Origin: Candidatus Aminicenantes bacterium UBA6228
GTDB lineage: Bacteria; Acidobacteriota; Aminicenantia; Aminicenantales; Saccharicenantaceae
Length of the DNA stretch: 64,000 bases
Assembly: GCA_002441005.1 (NCBI GenBank)
Contig: DJWO01000012.1
Location: 62,001 to 126,000 of the forward strand
Reading direction: 5' to 3'
Shown here: piece after piece, positions 26,465 to 35,910 of the stretch
How the letters are laid out: each line of letters begins with the position of its first letter
Numbering within the stretch: the stretch's first letter is position 1
Made by a program: the position numbers and the translations under genes
The notes under the pieces: generated by a model
What the model was told of the DNA's origin: nothing
What the model saw: only the letters and a program-made list of their open reading frames with translations
The model's database searches: none

Positions 26465-27733
26465 TCAATCCTGGCTGACTCCAGGATCTGGCTGCTCCTC
26501 TTTATCTTCCTGCTCTTCTCTATCTTCAATGATTTCACCTTCAACCTGAATTATACCGGCTTCCAGCATCTCGGGTTGAACCTGTTTTTTTATGCTGTCA
26601 ATCTGGCGCAGAGGCTTTTCCAGTTGATTTTTGCGGGTGGAATTTAAGAATTGAAACTCGGCCTGGGCTTCGTCAATTTTTTTGCCGACTTTTTCTAAGG
26701 ATTTGACAAAAGCCTGCCACTGTTTATAAAAAGATTCGAGCAAAGTCAGAATCTGACCGGCCGTATTCTGCAAATTAAAATTCTCCATGGCCTGACGGAT
26801 AATGGCCAGAACCGCATAGAGAGTAATTGGAGAGCAGAGAATGACTTTTTTCTTCAGAGCTTCATCCAGCAGGGCCGGGTCACTTTCATTAATAAAGGCA
26901 TAGACCTGCTCATTGGGAATAAAAATCAGGACATAATCGAGAGTGTTGTTTTCGAGATCGATATAATTACGAGTTGTCACCTCTTTTATTCTGGCCCTGG
27001 CATCTTTCAGAAATCGCTGTTTGTAATCTTCTTTTTCCCGATCATTAGCGGCCTCCAGGTAATGGAGATAATTATCCAGGGGGAATTTTACGTCCATGTT
27101 AATTTTCCGGCCCTGAGGCAGGAAAAAGGTATAATCAGGGCGTGACTCGCCGCTATCGCTTGTGGCCTGTTTCTGATAATTAAGCCCTTCGACAAGACCC
27201 ATCAGCCGGAGGATATCTTCAGCCATCCTTTCTCCCCACTGACCACGGGTGCGGGTATTAGACAGGGCTTGCCGGAGTTGATGGGTGGTTTCCTGCAGCC
27301 GGCCGGTTTGCTCCAGAGCCTGCCGCAGCTGGTTATCGAGCTGACCAAATTGAGTTGCCCGCTCGTTCTCAAATTTAGTTATTGAATTCCGGAAATTAAG
27401 GAGGTCAGTTTTAATTCCTTCCAGTGTCTGGTCAATAAGCTCTTTTTTCCCTTCAAGTTCTTTTTTACCCAGCTCGGTCTGGCGGCTCAAAACTTCATTG
27501 GCCAGTTTTAAAAACTCGTCAGTATTTTTTTTGAGGGCCTCCATAGAAAGAGGGCCAAAAGAGTCACGCACCCGGTCCAGAAAAATTTCCAGTTCCTGTG
27601 TTTTTTCAGCCTGGGCCTGAGAGACCAGTTGTTGAGCTAAGGCCCTATTCCGTCTTTGATAGAAATGATTTATAACCAGAACCAGAATAGCTCCAAAGGC
27701 AGCCCCGATGGCGAAAGCGATAAATAAATTCAT
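26465..27733 (-). CDS. rmuC: RmuC-family protein (DNA recombination/rearrangement limiting factor)
   Basis: 422 residues from the ATG at 27731-27733 (AGGAG 8 bases upstream). The longer frame to 27877 would overlap the FmdB-like gene. An N-terminal transmembrane segment (about 3-20) precedes a long coiled coil (about 25-165). The RmuC nuclease-like domain follows, with RTRGQWGERMAEDIL, RPDYTFFLPQGRKINMDVKFPLDNYLHYLEA and VYAFINESDPALLDEALKKKVILCSPITLYAVL. The tail is acidic. RmuC limits inversions at short inverted repeats in E. coli by an unclear mechanism; its PD-(D/E)XK relation is known from profile work. Confidence 0.92.
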   Translation of the reverse strand: MNLFIAFAIGAAFGAILVLVINHFYQRRNRALAQQLVSQAQAEKTQELEIFLDRVRDSFGPLSMEALKKNTDEFLKLANEVLSRQTELGKKELEGKKELIDQTLEGIKTDLLNFRNSITKFENERATQFGQLDNQLRQALEQTGRLQETTHQLRQALSNTRTRGQWGERMAEDILRLMGLVEGLNYQKQATSDSGESRPDYTFFLPQGRKINMDVKFPLDNYLHYLEAANDREKEDYKQRFLKDARARIKEVTTRNYIDLENNTLDYVLIFIPNEQVYAFINESDPALLDEALKKKVILCSPITLYAVLAIIRQAMENFNLQNTAGQILTLLESFYKQWQAFVKSLEKVGKKIDEAQAEFQFLNSTRKNQLEKPLRQIDSIKKQVQPEMLEAGIIQVEGEIIEDREEQEDKEEQPDPGVSQD

Positions 27734-27758
27734 TAAACTGCTCCTTAGATCCTGTTTT

Positions 27759-28199
27759 TCAGACCTCATCATCCCCCGGGCCGGTCTCTGACTGGTCATC
27801 ATCGGGGGCAAGGTCAGATTCACTCGCTGAAAAAGATGGCTCAGGCTCTTCACCGGGAAATTCTTCATCCCCTTCACCTTTTTCCGCTTCAGCCATGGCC
27901 CGGTCTATCTCTTCATTAAAATCGGGGCCCAGTTCATCACCCATTTCCCGCCCGAATTTTTTCATCCAGCGGGCCAGGCTCTCAGGATCATTTTCGTCCA
28001 GATCTCCGAGCTTGGAGGGATCCGCCAGACTTTCCAGCCGTTGTTCTTCTGACCTCAGGAGGGCTACCCTGGAAATTAGCCTCACCAGATCAGTGCCGCC
28101 GCAGTGCTGGCAGCGAGCTTCAAACTGGCTTTTGACAGACAGGAGAAGAAAGGATGATTTCTGACCGCATTGCCGGCAGCGATATTCATAAATTGGCAT
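27759..28199 (-). CDS. FmdB-family zinc-ribbon regulatory-type protein with acidic tail
   Basis: 146 residues. The N-terminal zinc ribbon MPIYEYRCRQCG with Cys8, Cys11, Cys30 and Cys33 is the FmdB/CxxC_CXXC_SSSS domain. After about residue 60 the chain is strongly acidic with a disordered Glu/Asp/Ser/Pro tail (about 108-146). The family was named for a putative regulator of formamidase; its function is not settled. GGAGGAAG precedes the ATG. The rmuC gene follows after 25 bases, probably in the same transcript. Confidence 0.82.
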   Translation of the reverse strand: MPIYEYRCRQCGQKSSFLLLSVKSQFEARCQHCGGTDLVRLISRVALLRSEEQRLESLADPSKLGDLDENDPESLARWMKKFGREMGDELGPDFNEEIDRAMAEAEKGEGDEEFPGEEPEPSFSASESDLAPDDDQSETGPGDDEV

Positions 28200-28281
28200 G
28201 GTTTCTTCCTCCGCCTGTCAGCCTTTCCTCTTATATAATTTATAAAAAAATTGACTGGCTGGCAATCGCAGCTTTCGAAAG

Positions 28282-28613
28282 ATGGGGTCGGGCCAGCCGA
28301 TTTGTTTTGTTTTCAATAACTTAAGTTGTCTCCGTGACTGACTGACTTTAGCGAGTCTGGATCAGGTTACTCCTCTTTTATTTAGAGCCAATAAAAAATT
28401 TAAACTCTAAAAATCTTGCGAGATCTTATATTCTTCCATTACTGTGCATGTTCAATGCTTTTCTTATACCTGGTTGAATTGAATGCCGCCAACAGCCAAG
28501 CTGTTATCTTTAGGTACCAAGTTTTAGATTAATTAATCCACTGTGGCCAAATCAAAATCAGCCAGATCGCCAAGGTGCTGATAATAATACAAATCGGCTG
28601 GCCCGACCCCATT
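28282..28613. repeat. MITE-like element, copy 3 (332 bases)
   Basis: Terminal inverted repeats are identical over 24 bases (28282-28305 and 28590-28613), beginning ATGGGGTCGGGCCAGCCGAT. The interior (28306-28589) is AT-rich without a supportable gene. The right end supplies two bases of the TAA stop (28612-28614) of the glycosidase gene. The left end lies 83 bases upstream of the FmdB-like start codon. Confidence 0.8.
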
Positions 28614-30528
28614 ATTCAAGGGCTGCTTTCTGCTGGTTGACCTTAAAGAAGAAAGCCGGGTCAAATTTCGGCTGCCGGTCAAAGGTATAAAGGCCATTAA
28701 CTTCCTGTTCAATGTCATATAGCTGGGTATAGCAAAAGCCAGCTATTTTCGGATTAAACAGCAAGGCTTCGGTCAGAGCTTTATAGCGCTCCAGAAATTC
28801 TTCAGAGCTTCTTGGCCGGTCACCGTAGCCCCAAGCCTTTTCATCCTGCTGTCCTGGATTCCACCAGATGCCGCCGTATTCACTAACAAAATAGGGCTGC
28901 CCCCGGTAAGAGGTATGTCGCTCTCTCGCCCCATTGACAAAAACCTTAGGGGGGCTGGCCAGAAGACCATCATAGGCTTCTTTAAACTTAGCCGCATTCT
29001 GTTCATAATTGTGGGAATCATAAACATCCGCTTCAACCACATGATATCCGCCAGAAGAATCAATAACCAATCGCGTTGGATCAAGAGCTTTGGTCAGGTA
29101 GAAAATGCTTTCCATAACGCCAGGATAATTCTGTCCCCACCGCTCATTAAACGGGCACCAGCCAATGATAGCCGGATGGTTGAAATCGCGCTCGACTGCT
29201 TCCAGCCATTCTGATTGAAAAGCGATAAGAGATTCAGGCCGCCCTAAATCCAGGCCCCAATCAGCGAATTCACCCCAGACAATATAGCCTAAGCGATCTG
29301 CCCAGTAGAGAAAACGCCGCTCGAAAACGCGCTGATGCAACCTGGCCCCATCAAAGCCAGCTGCCAGAGAAATTTCAATATCATGGCGCAAAGCCTCATC
29401 GGAGGGAGCGGTATAAATGCCGTCGGGATAAAATCCCTGATCAAGCACCAGGCGCATGAACAAGGGTTTTTTATTGAAATAAATCTTATCTCCCCTGGCT
29501 TCTATTTCTCTCAGGCCAAAATACCCCTTGACCTTGTCCGTAGCCTCAGCCGGGCCGCCAATCCCGGTCGTTAATTCCAGACTGAAATCATAAAGATAAG
29601 GTTGCCTGATTTGCCAGAGCTTTGGATTTTTTATCCTGACTGTAAAGGCTGTCAGCTTAGCTGCTTTTTTTGTTTCCTTAAAAATTATTTTGTGGTTATC
29701 GGTTACACTTAGAGTCAGTGAACCGGCCGCCGGTTGCTCATTAAGATAGACCTGAATGACAGCCTGCTGATTATCAAGATCAGGATAAACACGGTATTTT
29801 TCAATTCTGGTAGCCGGCACAGGTTCCAGCCAGACAGTCTGCCAGAGGCCAGTTGTCCGCCGGTACATACAGCCATAGGAATAATACTGTTCGCTCTGCT
29901 TGCCAGCGGGCTGGCGTCCGCTTCGAACATCATCCCGGCACCTGACTACCAGGACATTTTCCGGCCGGGTGCAAAAATCAGTCAGATCAAAGGAAAAAGG
30001 TGTATAGCCGCCGCGATGAGTTCCAACTTTCTGGCCGTTAACCCAGACCGTAGTCTCAAAATCAGCCGCTTCAAAGTTTAATTTGATTCGCTGCCCTTTC
30101 CAATCGGCCGGAATGGAGACCAGCCGTTTGTACCAGGCAGCGGCAATAAAATCGGGAAAACCGATTCCCGACAGCTTGCTCTCCGGGGCAAAGGGCACCT
30201 CAATTTTCCGGTCAAATCCTTCACCTGCCGGTAAACCACGTTCTTCTCCAGAATCAGATAAATCAAGAACAAAATCCCACTGGCCATTTAAATTGAGCCA
30301 GCGCGAGCGGCTGAAATCAGGCCGGGGATATTCTGGCCTGGGAAGAGAAGAAGCTTCTGACTGAGCAGGAGGTGAGATTAAAAAATCTAAAGCCTTTACC
30401 CCGCCTTTCTCACTTCCAGCCAGAGCCGGCGAGGCCAAAAAGAAAAATCCCATGAGGAAGAGACTGAAGGTCAGAGTCAGGCTTTTACTCAGGCTCTTCC
30501 CGGGACAGGATTTGAATTTATTCTTCAT
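28612..30528 (-). CDS. Secreted glycoside hydrolase family 2 (beta-galactosidase/beta-glucuronidase-like)
   Basis: 638 residues from the ATG at 30526-30528 (GGAGG upstream). The extra N-terminal extension in the longer frame overlaps the methyltransferase gene. A signal peptide ends near ALAGS. Domains in order: jelly-roll sugar-binding (WLNLNGQWDF, VWVNGQKVGTHRGGYTPFSFDLTDF), Ig-like domain, TIM barrel. In the barrel GARLHQRVFERRFLYWADRLGYIVWGE leads to CPFNERWG (Glu of NE, acid/base) and VSEYGG (nucleophile Glu). It removes a beta-linked sugar outside or in the periplasm; the exact sugar is unknown. The stop codon abuts MITE-like copy 3. Confidence 0.88.
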   Translation of the reverse strand: MKNKFKSCPGKSLSKSLTLTFSLFLMGFFFLASPALAGSEKGGVKALDFLISPPAQSEASSLPRPEYPRPDFSRSRWLNLNGQWDFVLDLSDSGEERGLPAGEGFDRKIEVPFAPESKLSGIGFPDFIAAAWYKRLVSIPADWKGQRIKLNFEAADFETTVWVNGQKVGTHRGGYTPFSFDLTDFCTRPENVLVVRCRDDVRSGRQPAGKQSEQYYSYGCMYRRTTGLWQTVWLEPVPATRIEKYRVYPDLDNQQAVIQVYLNEQPAAGSLTLSVTDNHKIIFKETKKAAKLTAFTVRIKNPKLWQIRQPYLYDFSLELTTGIGGPAEATDKVKGYFGLREIEARGDKIYFNKKPLFMRLVLDQGFYPDGIYTAPSDEALRHDIEISLAAGFDGARLHQRVFERRFLYWADRLGYIVWGEFADWGLDLGRPESLIAFQSEWLEAVERDFNHPAIIGWCPFNERWGQNYPGVMESIFYLTKALDPTRLVIDSSGGYHVVEADVYDSHNYEQNAAKFKEAYDGLLASPPKVFVNGARERHTSYRGQPYFVSEYGGIWWNPGQQDEKAWGYGDRPRSSEEFLERYKALTEALLFNPKIAGFCYTQLYDIEQEVNGLYTFDRQPKFDPAFFFKVNQQKAALE

Positions 30529-30616
30529 TTTTTCCTCCAGACCACATTCGCTCTGAAATTTATTTTTAAATATATTTTCAAATTTTAAAATTTTATCCTG
30601 CCGAAACATTTTGAAA

Positions 30617-31213
30617 TCAGCCTGGCTTACTGGCGACAAGGATAATCTCAAAATCGGTCCGGGCCTTTTTTATATTCAGTCCATTAGCTTTCAGATACTC
30701 TTCAATCTCGGCCAGGCTAATCCCGGAAACTTCATGCTCGTCTCCCTCCAGGCGATGGATTTCGGCCATCATGGCCAGTCCTCGTTCATTAAAATCACTT
30801 ATGACCAGCTTTCCAGAAGGGCCCAGCACCCGCTGGAGTTCATCCATGACCCGGTAAGGATTTTTCAAATGATGAATCAGATTGACAGCAAAAATGACAT
30901 CAAAGGAACCATCCGCCAAAGACAGATTTTCTCCATCTTCCTGCCTGAGTTCGACCAGTTCAACCAGACCATTGGCTTCTAGGTTCAGGCGGGCAAAATC
31001 CAGCTGCTCGACTGACTGATCAAAACTCACCAGGTGGTAGCCCAGCCTGGCCAGGTTGAGGGCCAAATGCCCCCGGCCCGTTCCTGCCTCAAGAATCCGA
31101 CCGTCCAGCGGCCTGGCCGCTTCAATCACAGCCAGCCTTTCCCGGTCAAGGTCGTAACCATATCTGGCCTGAAGTTCTTTTCTTCTGGCTAACCTGGAGA
31201 GAGCCTCACTCAT
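30617..31213 (-). CDS. Class I SAM-dependent methyltransferase
   Basis: 198 residues. Motif I EAGTGRGHLALNLA, then FDQSVEQLDFARLN, the acidic ENLSLADGSFDVIFAVNLIHHLKNP and ISDFNERG. This is the Methyltransf_11/25 fold. The substrate is not recognisable. GGAGAG lies before the ATG. It is the fourth gene in the iorA-iorB-acyl-CoA synthetase direction, with gaps of 86 bases upstream and 88 bases downstream, so operon membership is possible but not certain. Confidence 0.82.
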   Translation of the reverse strand: MSEALSRLARRKELQARYGYDLDRERLAVIEAARPLDGRILEAGTGRGHLALNLARLGYHLVSFDQSVEQLDFARLNLEANGLVELVELRQEDGENLSLADGSFDVIFAVNLIHHLKNPYRVMDELQRVLGPSGKLVISDFNERGLAMMAEIHRLEGDEHEVSGISLAEIEEYLKANGLNIKKARTDFEIILVASKPG

Positions 31214-31299
31214 TTGCTCGCTCTCCTTTTCCTCTATTGCTCATCCAGCCTTTTCTGGTTGTGGTTTTAAGACCACGTTTAGAACCGGCCTGGTGCTTT

Positions 31300-33618
31300 T
31301 CAGGTCTTTTGACCGGTCATAAATTTTGTTAAAAAATTAACCGCCCGGTCACAACGTCTGAAAACCGGCAGGCCGTTTTTCTCTAAGTAATCAGCCAGGG
31401 GATCAAACAGCCGGCCGGCATCAATATTAACGATCATTGGTTTATCAGTTTTCTTAAAAGCTCTGATCAGGTAGCCGGCTAAACTGTTATCGGCATAAAT
31501 GTTTTCCTGATGACCTTCCCCGGGGGGCAAGGTCTGGAGAGCGGCTGTCACCGGCACGATGGAAACAACTACACAATCAATTCCTTCCTCCTCCAGCAGG
31601 GCCTCCACACAGGTCCCAAAGGCCGCATCATCGGCCATAGGAGTGACATCAAGCGGATTATGAACATCCTGCAACCGGTCAATGCCCAGAGGAGCTAAAG
31701 CCTTATTAATTTTCCCGGTTGTCGTCTCGGAAAATTCCCCCAGAACCAGGCCGCCGTTATCACCTCTTAAATTATCGGCCATAATCACTGATTCGAAACC
31801 AGCGTTAGTTATCAGGCCTACCCGGTTTCCTCTAATTTTCTTATCAGCCAGGTAAGCCAGGCCCTTGATCAGGCTTTCAAACTCATCAATGGTTTCGGCG
31901 ACAATCATTCCGGCCTGAGACATCAGGCTCGCCGCCACCGGATAGTCACCAGCCACTGAAGCGGTGTGACTGGAAGTAGCTTTACGCCCTTCTGGACTCC
32001 GGCCAGCTTTATAAACAACTACTTTCTGGCCGGCCTGCCTGGATTTCTTAGCGGCCTGAAGGAGATTGAGTCCGTCGCCCGGCTGAAGACCCTCAAGATA
32101 AAAAGCTATAATTCTGGCTTCCGGCCGGTCTTTTAGATATTGCCAGTAATCACCGGCGGTCAGATCAAGTTGATTGCCAATCGAAATGGCATAAACGGGC
32201 TTGATCCGGTCTTCATTACTCATTCTGGACAGCATAAAAGCCCCGCTCTGAGTAACGATGGCCAGGCCGGCCTCAATTCCAGCCGGCCTTTTTAATTTAT
32301 AATCAGGGATAAAGATACTGTCATACCTGCCGGGCAGGGAAATGACCCCTAAACAATTTCCACCATTGACCACCGGCACAATTTTACCTTCCCGCCTTTT
32401 TTCTTTTAAGAGATTTCTCAGGCTGGCTTCCAGGCCTTCTGTCCCGGCCTTTTCTCCTAAGCCGCCGGCTATAACAATAACTGAATAAGCTTTTTCGAGA
32501 TCAATCAGGTCTTTCAACACCGGATAAACCTGCTCAGCTCCTAAGGAATGAATAAAAAGGTCCACGGTGACGGGCAGCTCAGCGATGCCGGGCACACAGC
32601 GGCAACCTTCTATTGATTGAGTTCCAGGCTTAACCACATAAATTTTTTCGGGCGGAAAACCATTTTTGAGCAGATTATTTAAAATAATGTGGCCGGTGTT
32701 CATTTTTTCCGAGACACCGATCAGGCCAATGGTTTCGGGCTCAAGAAGTTTTTTAATCTGGCCAGTTGGCCTGGTTGAAACTTCAATCTTCCGCCGTGAA
32801 AAACGGCACAGTCCATCCAGCGGAACCAGCTGGTCAGCCGTCACCACCAGAGGGTTCACTTCCAGTTCTTCAATGGTATAGGTCTCTTTCCGGTTAAAAA
32901 TTGAAAAATTCCGTCCCATAGACTGGAAAATTTCAACCGCCCGAACCAGTTTCTCCGGTTCAATCAGTGGCTTTCGCCCGCGAAATTCCTGAGCTATTTT
33001 CCCGTAGATGGCTGTCTTCTCGAGAGTGGTTCTAATCGCCCGGGATGAAACCGGGGTGGAAGGCAAAATAGCCAGGCTGCGGCCGGCTTTCAGGTAGGTG
33101 TTTAAATATTCGACATCCAGCCCGCCACCGCCAAAAGTGACCACCGGTCCAAAGTCATTGGTCGCCCTCAAACCCAGCAGAATTTCTGAACCAAATCCAA
33201 TCTGAGCATAATCAATCAGCTCAACAATTAAGAAACCCTGAATTGAAGCCTCCACCTCAGCTGAAGAACTCCGGTCCTGACCGGCAACCGCTGGCCAGGT
33301 TTTTATGACCCGCTGTTTCATCTTTTTAACTGCCAGGTCAATTTCCCGAACAGAATTCTTAACGATGGCCACTCCGCCCACCTCTGATTTGTGCTGAATC
33401 AAAGGTGAAACAACCTTGACCACCACTTTAGAGCTGATGATTTTTTTTAATTGTTCGGCTTGAAGTTTTTTCCCCACCGGTAGAAAAAAGCAGGCGGGGA
33501 CCTTAAAGCCAAACAATTTTAAAAGAGCGTAAACTTCAGGTTCAAGCAGAAAATTTCGCCCGGCAGCTTCGGCTTTTTTAAAAATATTCCTGGCCAGGCC
33601 CGGATTGTTTTTTACCAT
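31300..33618 (-). CDS. ADP-forming acyl-CoA (acetate-CoA) synthetase, fused beta-alpha chain
   Basis: 772 residues from the ATG at 33616-33618 (GAGGTGA 6 bases upstream); a TTG two codons earlier is less well placed. The N-terminal ATP-grasp (beta) part has VVKVVSPLIQHKSEVGGVAIV with a conserved His. It is followed by the CoA-binding and ligase (alpha) part: LIGVSEKMNTGHIILNNLL, VIAGGLGEKAGTEG, SIGNQLDLTAGDYWQYLKD and the phosphohistidine loop SSHTASVAGD. It converts acyl-CoA plus ADP plus phosphate to acid plus ATP. The beta-before-alpha order is one of the known arrangements. It follows iorAB and would conserve energy from the aryl- or acyl-CoA made by that enzyme. Confidence 0.9.
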   Translation of the reverse strand: MVKNNPGLARNIFKKAEAAGRNFLLEPEVYALLKLFGFKVPACFFLPVGKKLQAEQLKKIISSKVVVKVVSPLIQHKSEVGGVAIVKNSVREIDLAVKKMKQRVIKTWPAVAGQDRSSSAEVEASIQGFLIVELIDYAQIGFGSEILLGLRATNDFGPVVTFGGGGLDVEYLNTYLKAGRSLAILPSTPVSSRAIRTTLEKTAIYGKIAQEFRGRKPLIEPEKLVRAVEIFQSMGRNFSIFNRKETYTIEELEVNPLVVTADQLVPLDGLCRFSRRKIEVSTRPTGQIKKLLEPETIGLIGVSEKMNTGHIILNNLLKNGFPPEKIYVVKPGTQSIEGCRCVPGIAELPVTVDLFIHSLGAEQVYPVLKDLIDLEKAYSVIVIAGGLGEKAGTEGLEASLRNLLKEKRREGKIVPVVNGGNCLGVISLPGRYDSIFIPDYKLKRPAGIEAGLAIVTQSGAFMLSRMSNEDRIKPVYAISIGNQLDLTAGDYWQYLKDRPEARIIAFYLEGLQPGDGLNLLQAAKKSRQAGQKVVVYKAGRSPEGRKATSSHTASVAGDYPVAASLMSQAGMIVAETIDEFESLIKGLAYLADKKIRGNRVGLITNAGFESVIMADNLRGDNGGLVLGEFSETTTGKINKALAPLGIDRLQDVHNPLDVTPMADDAAFGTCVEALLEEEGIDCVVVSIVPVTAALQTLPPGEGHQENIYADNSLAGYLIRAFKKTDKPMIVNIDAGRLFDPLADYLEKNGLPVFRRCDRAVNFLTKFMTGQKT

Positions 33619-33670
33619 CTTCAATCACCTCACCCTTTAAGCCCCATGGTCAATGATCCCGCCCGAAAGC

Positions 33671-34252
33671 TCACTGTTCACCTGTTGCCGCCTGGCGGCC
33701 AAGGTCAAAGGCTTTCAGATTGGTATTAACCACCTTCTCTCCCTTAGCCCTGAATAAGACTTCGATGAATTTTTTTAGATTCTCTTCTTTAAGCGGCAGA
33801 AAAACAGAAGCCGCTCCCAGGACAACCATATTTTCAGCCCGGAGGCTGCCGGCCTCTTTGGCCAGCCTATCAGCTTCGAGCAGAAGGCTGGATGGAATCT
33901 TTTTAATCTCACGGTAAATATCTTCGAGTGGCGGATAATCCGGAATATTAAGATAAGGGCTGCGGCTGGAAATCACCGTCCCCCGGGGTTTGAGATAAGA
34001 GAAATACCGCAAGGCTTCCAGTGGTTCGACGCTTAGAATCAGATCCGCTTCCCCCTGGGGAATAAGCGGGCTGTAGATTTTAGTATCTGATAGGCGAAGA
34101 TGAGACTGAACTGCCCCTCCCCGCTGAGACATGCCATGAACTTCAGCCTGAAGGAAATAATGCCCTTCAGCCAGAGAGGCTTGATCTATAACGAAAGCAA
34201 TGGACAGAATTCCCTGTCCGCCAACTCCAGCCAGAATAAGGTTATAAGTCAT
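33671..34252 (-). CDS. iorB: Indolepyruvate ferredoxin oxidoreductase beta subunit
   Basis: 193 residues, the gamma-type domain of 2-oxoacid:ferredoxin oxidoreductases. It starts TYNLILAGVGGQGILSIAFVIDQA and continues with EVHGMSQRGGAVQSHLRLS and EADLILSVEPLEALRY, all conserved in IorB. It works with IorA to oxidise aryl-pyruvates to aryl-CoA. The start is 2 bases after the iorA stop, whose ribosome-binding site AAAAGGAG lies inside the iorA end, so the two genes are translationally coupled. Confidence 0.92.
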   Translation of the reverse strand: MTYNLILAGVGGQGILSIAFVIDQASLAEGHYFLQAEVHGMSQRGGAVQSHLRLSDTKIYSPLIPQGEADLILSVEPLEALRYFSYLKPRGTVISSRSPYLNIPDYPPLEDIYREIKKIPSSLLLEADRLAKEAGSLRAENMVVLGAASVFLPLKEENLKKFIEVLFRAKGEKVVNTNLKAFDLGRQAATGEQ

Positions 34253-34254
34253 CC

Positions 34255-35853
34255 TTAGCTCCTTTTCTTATCACCGAGAATCTGGACGCATTCCCGGCGG
34301 ACAATAATAACTGAAAGGCCATGATAAGCCAGTTCTTCTTTGATGATACCGGTATTCAGCTGATGGTTTTTGGGCAAAGGAATAATTACTCTGATATGCT
34401 CCGGGCTGACCCCTAAGCCTGCCAGCATCCGGTCTAAAGGCTCACCGGTGCCAAAGCTCGGCTGAGCTCCGGTCATGGCCACCGTCCCGTTGTCCAGAAT
34501 AATCACCGTCAGATCGCTATTGGAATAGACTGCATCCAGAAGGGGTGTTATTCCCGAATGGGCAAAAGTCGAATCGCCGATGACTGCCACCGAGGGATAG
34601 ACACCAGCCTCAGCTCCGCCTTTAGCCATGGAGACACTGGCCCCCATGCAGACACAGGTTTGGATAGCTTTATAGGGAGGAAGAGCACCCAGTGTATAGC
34701 AACCTATATCAGAAAAGACGTTACCCCGGTCATAACCTTGAAGTGCCTCATTTAAAGCCTTAAAAGTATCAGCATGTGGACAGCCAGGACAGAGTTGCGG
34801 CGGCCGGCCAGGCAGCTGGAAGCCGTCAGTCTTCAGCCCGGTCTTAACCGGCAAGCCCAGAGCTCTGGCCACCGTCTCCGGCGTCAATTCACCGGAAGTC
34901 GGAAGGGTCTCATCCATCTTGCCTTTGATAACTTTACCTGGAATGCCGGCCACTCCACGAATAAATCTTTCCATAAACGGATAACCTTCTTCGATGACTA
35001 AGATTTCATCTACCTCTTCAATGAGCTTTAAAAGCTTCTTTTCTGGAAAAGGATAAGTAGAGATTTTAAGGTAAGCAGGCCGGGAAGACAGCCGGCTGTA
35101 AACTTCACGGAAATAATTAAAGGCCAGCCCGGAAACCACCACTCCCAAGCGGTTTCCTTTGTCGGCTGGCGAAAGTTCATTAAAAGGACATTCCTCAGCA
35201 TAATTTTTTAATTGTTTTTGCCGCTGGAGCAGGTCCTGGAAACGGCGGCAGGCGTTGGCCGGGAGCAGAGTCCAGTCCGGTCCATAGCCATATTCAGGTT
35301 GTTGATTCTTCTTTCTTGCCTCTCCAACTTCCACCGGCGCCCGGCTGTGGGCCAGCCTGGTGGCTAACCTGATCATAACCGGCAAACCAAACTTTTCTGA
35401 CAGGTCAAAAGCCTCTCTGGTCAGATCATAAGCTTCTTGATGATTGGCTGGCTCGAAGGCCAAAATCCGGGCAAAATCAGCATAGAAGCGGCTATCCTGT
35501 TCATTCTGAGAAGAATGAAAGCCGGGATCATCGGCTGAAACGACCACCAATCCGCCATTGGCTCCAGTTATAGCCGCATTGATAAAAGGGTCGGCTGCAA
35601 CATTCAGACCAACATGCTTAAAGGAAACCATGGCCCGGCGTCCGGCAAAGGAAACGCCCAGAGCTTCTTCCATGGCTACCTTTTCATTGACACACCATTT
35701 AGCCACATAATTTTTCCCGCCGTTCGACTGACTTATCAAAAATTCCATAATCTCAGAAGCTGGCGTCCCCGGATAGGAATAAGCCGCCGTTAGACCGGAG
35801 TGGATTGCTCCCAGAGCTACGGCCTCATCACCCAGAAGTATAATTTTTTCCAT
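34255..35853 (-). CDS. iorA: Indolepyruvate ferredoxin oxidoreductase alpha subunit lacking the C-terminal ferredoxin domain
   Basis: 532 residues. The pyrimidine-binding domain opens with LLGDEAVALGAIHSGLTAAYSYPGTPASEIME. A transketolase-C-like domain follows, and then the TPP domain with LCPGCPHADTF, SDIGCYTLGALPPYKAIQTCVCMGASVSMAKG and GDSTFAHSG...DNGTVAMTGAQPSFG. Canonical IorA proteins (about 600-650 residues) end in two 4Fe-4S motifs. Here the chain stops at VIIVRRECVQILGDKKRS with no CxxCxxC motif. The last codons overlap the iorB ribosome-binding site, so the end appears genuine rather than a frameshift. It oxidises indole-, phenyl- or hydroxyphenylpyruvate. Confidence 0.88.
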   Translation of the reverse strand: MEKIILLGDEAVALGAIHSGLTAAYSYPGTPASEIMEFLISQSNGGKNYVAKWCVNEKVAMEEALGVSFAGRRAMVSFKHVGLNVAADPFINAAITGANGGLVVVSADDPGFHSSQNEQDSRFYADFARILAFEPANHQEAYDLTREAFDLSEKFGLPVMIRLATRLAHSRAPVEVGEARKKNQQPEYGYGPDWTLLPANACRRFQDLLQRQKQLKNYAEECPFNELSPADKGNRLGVVVSGLAFNYFREVYSRLSSRPAYLKISTYPFPEKKLLKLIEEVDEILVIEEGYPFMERFIRGVAGIPGKVIKGKMDETLPTSGELTPETVARALGLPVKTGLKTDGFQLPGRPPQLCPGCPHADTFKALNEALQGYDRGNVFSDIGCYTLGALPPYKAIQTCVCMGASVSMAKGGAEAGVYPSVAVIGDSTFAHSGITPLLDAVYSNSDLTVIILDNGTVAMTGAQPSFGTGEPLDRMLAGLGVSPEHIRVIIPLPKNHQLNTGIIKEELAYHGLSVIIVRRECVQILGDKKRS

Positions 35854-35910
35854 TAGCCTGTCCTTTGTTTTTATTATCCCTGAATTTAACTAAGTTCTGA
35901 TTTAGTTTTC

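Noticed and set aside
34255..34260. Frameshift as the reason for the missing IorA ferredoxin domain
   Set aside because: The coding end holds the iorB ribosome-binding site and iorB starts 2 bases later, leaving no room for a lost Fe-S domain.
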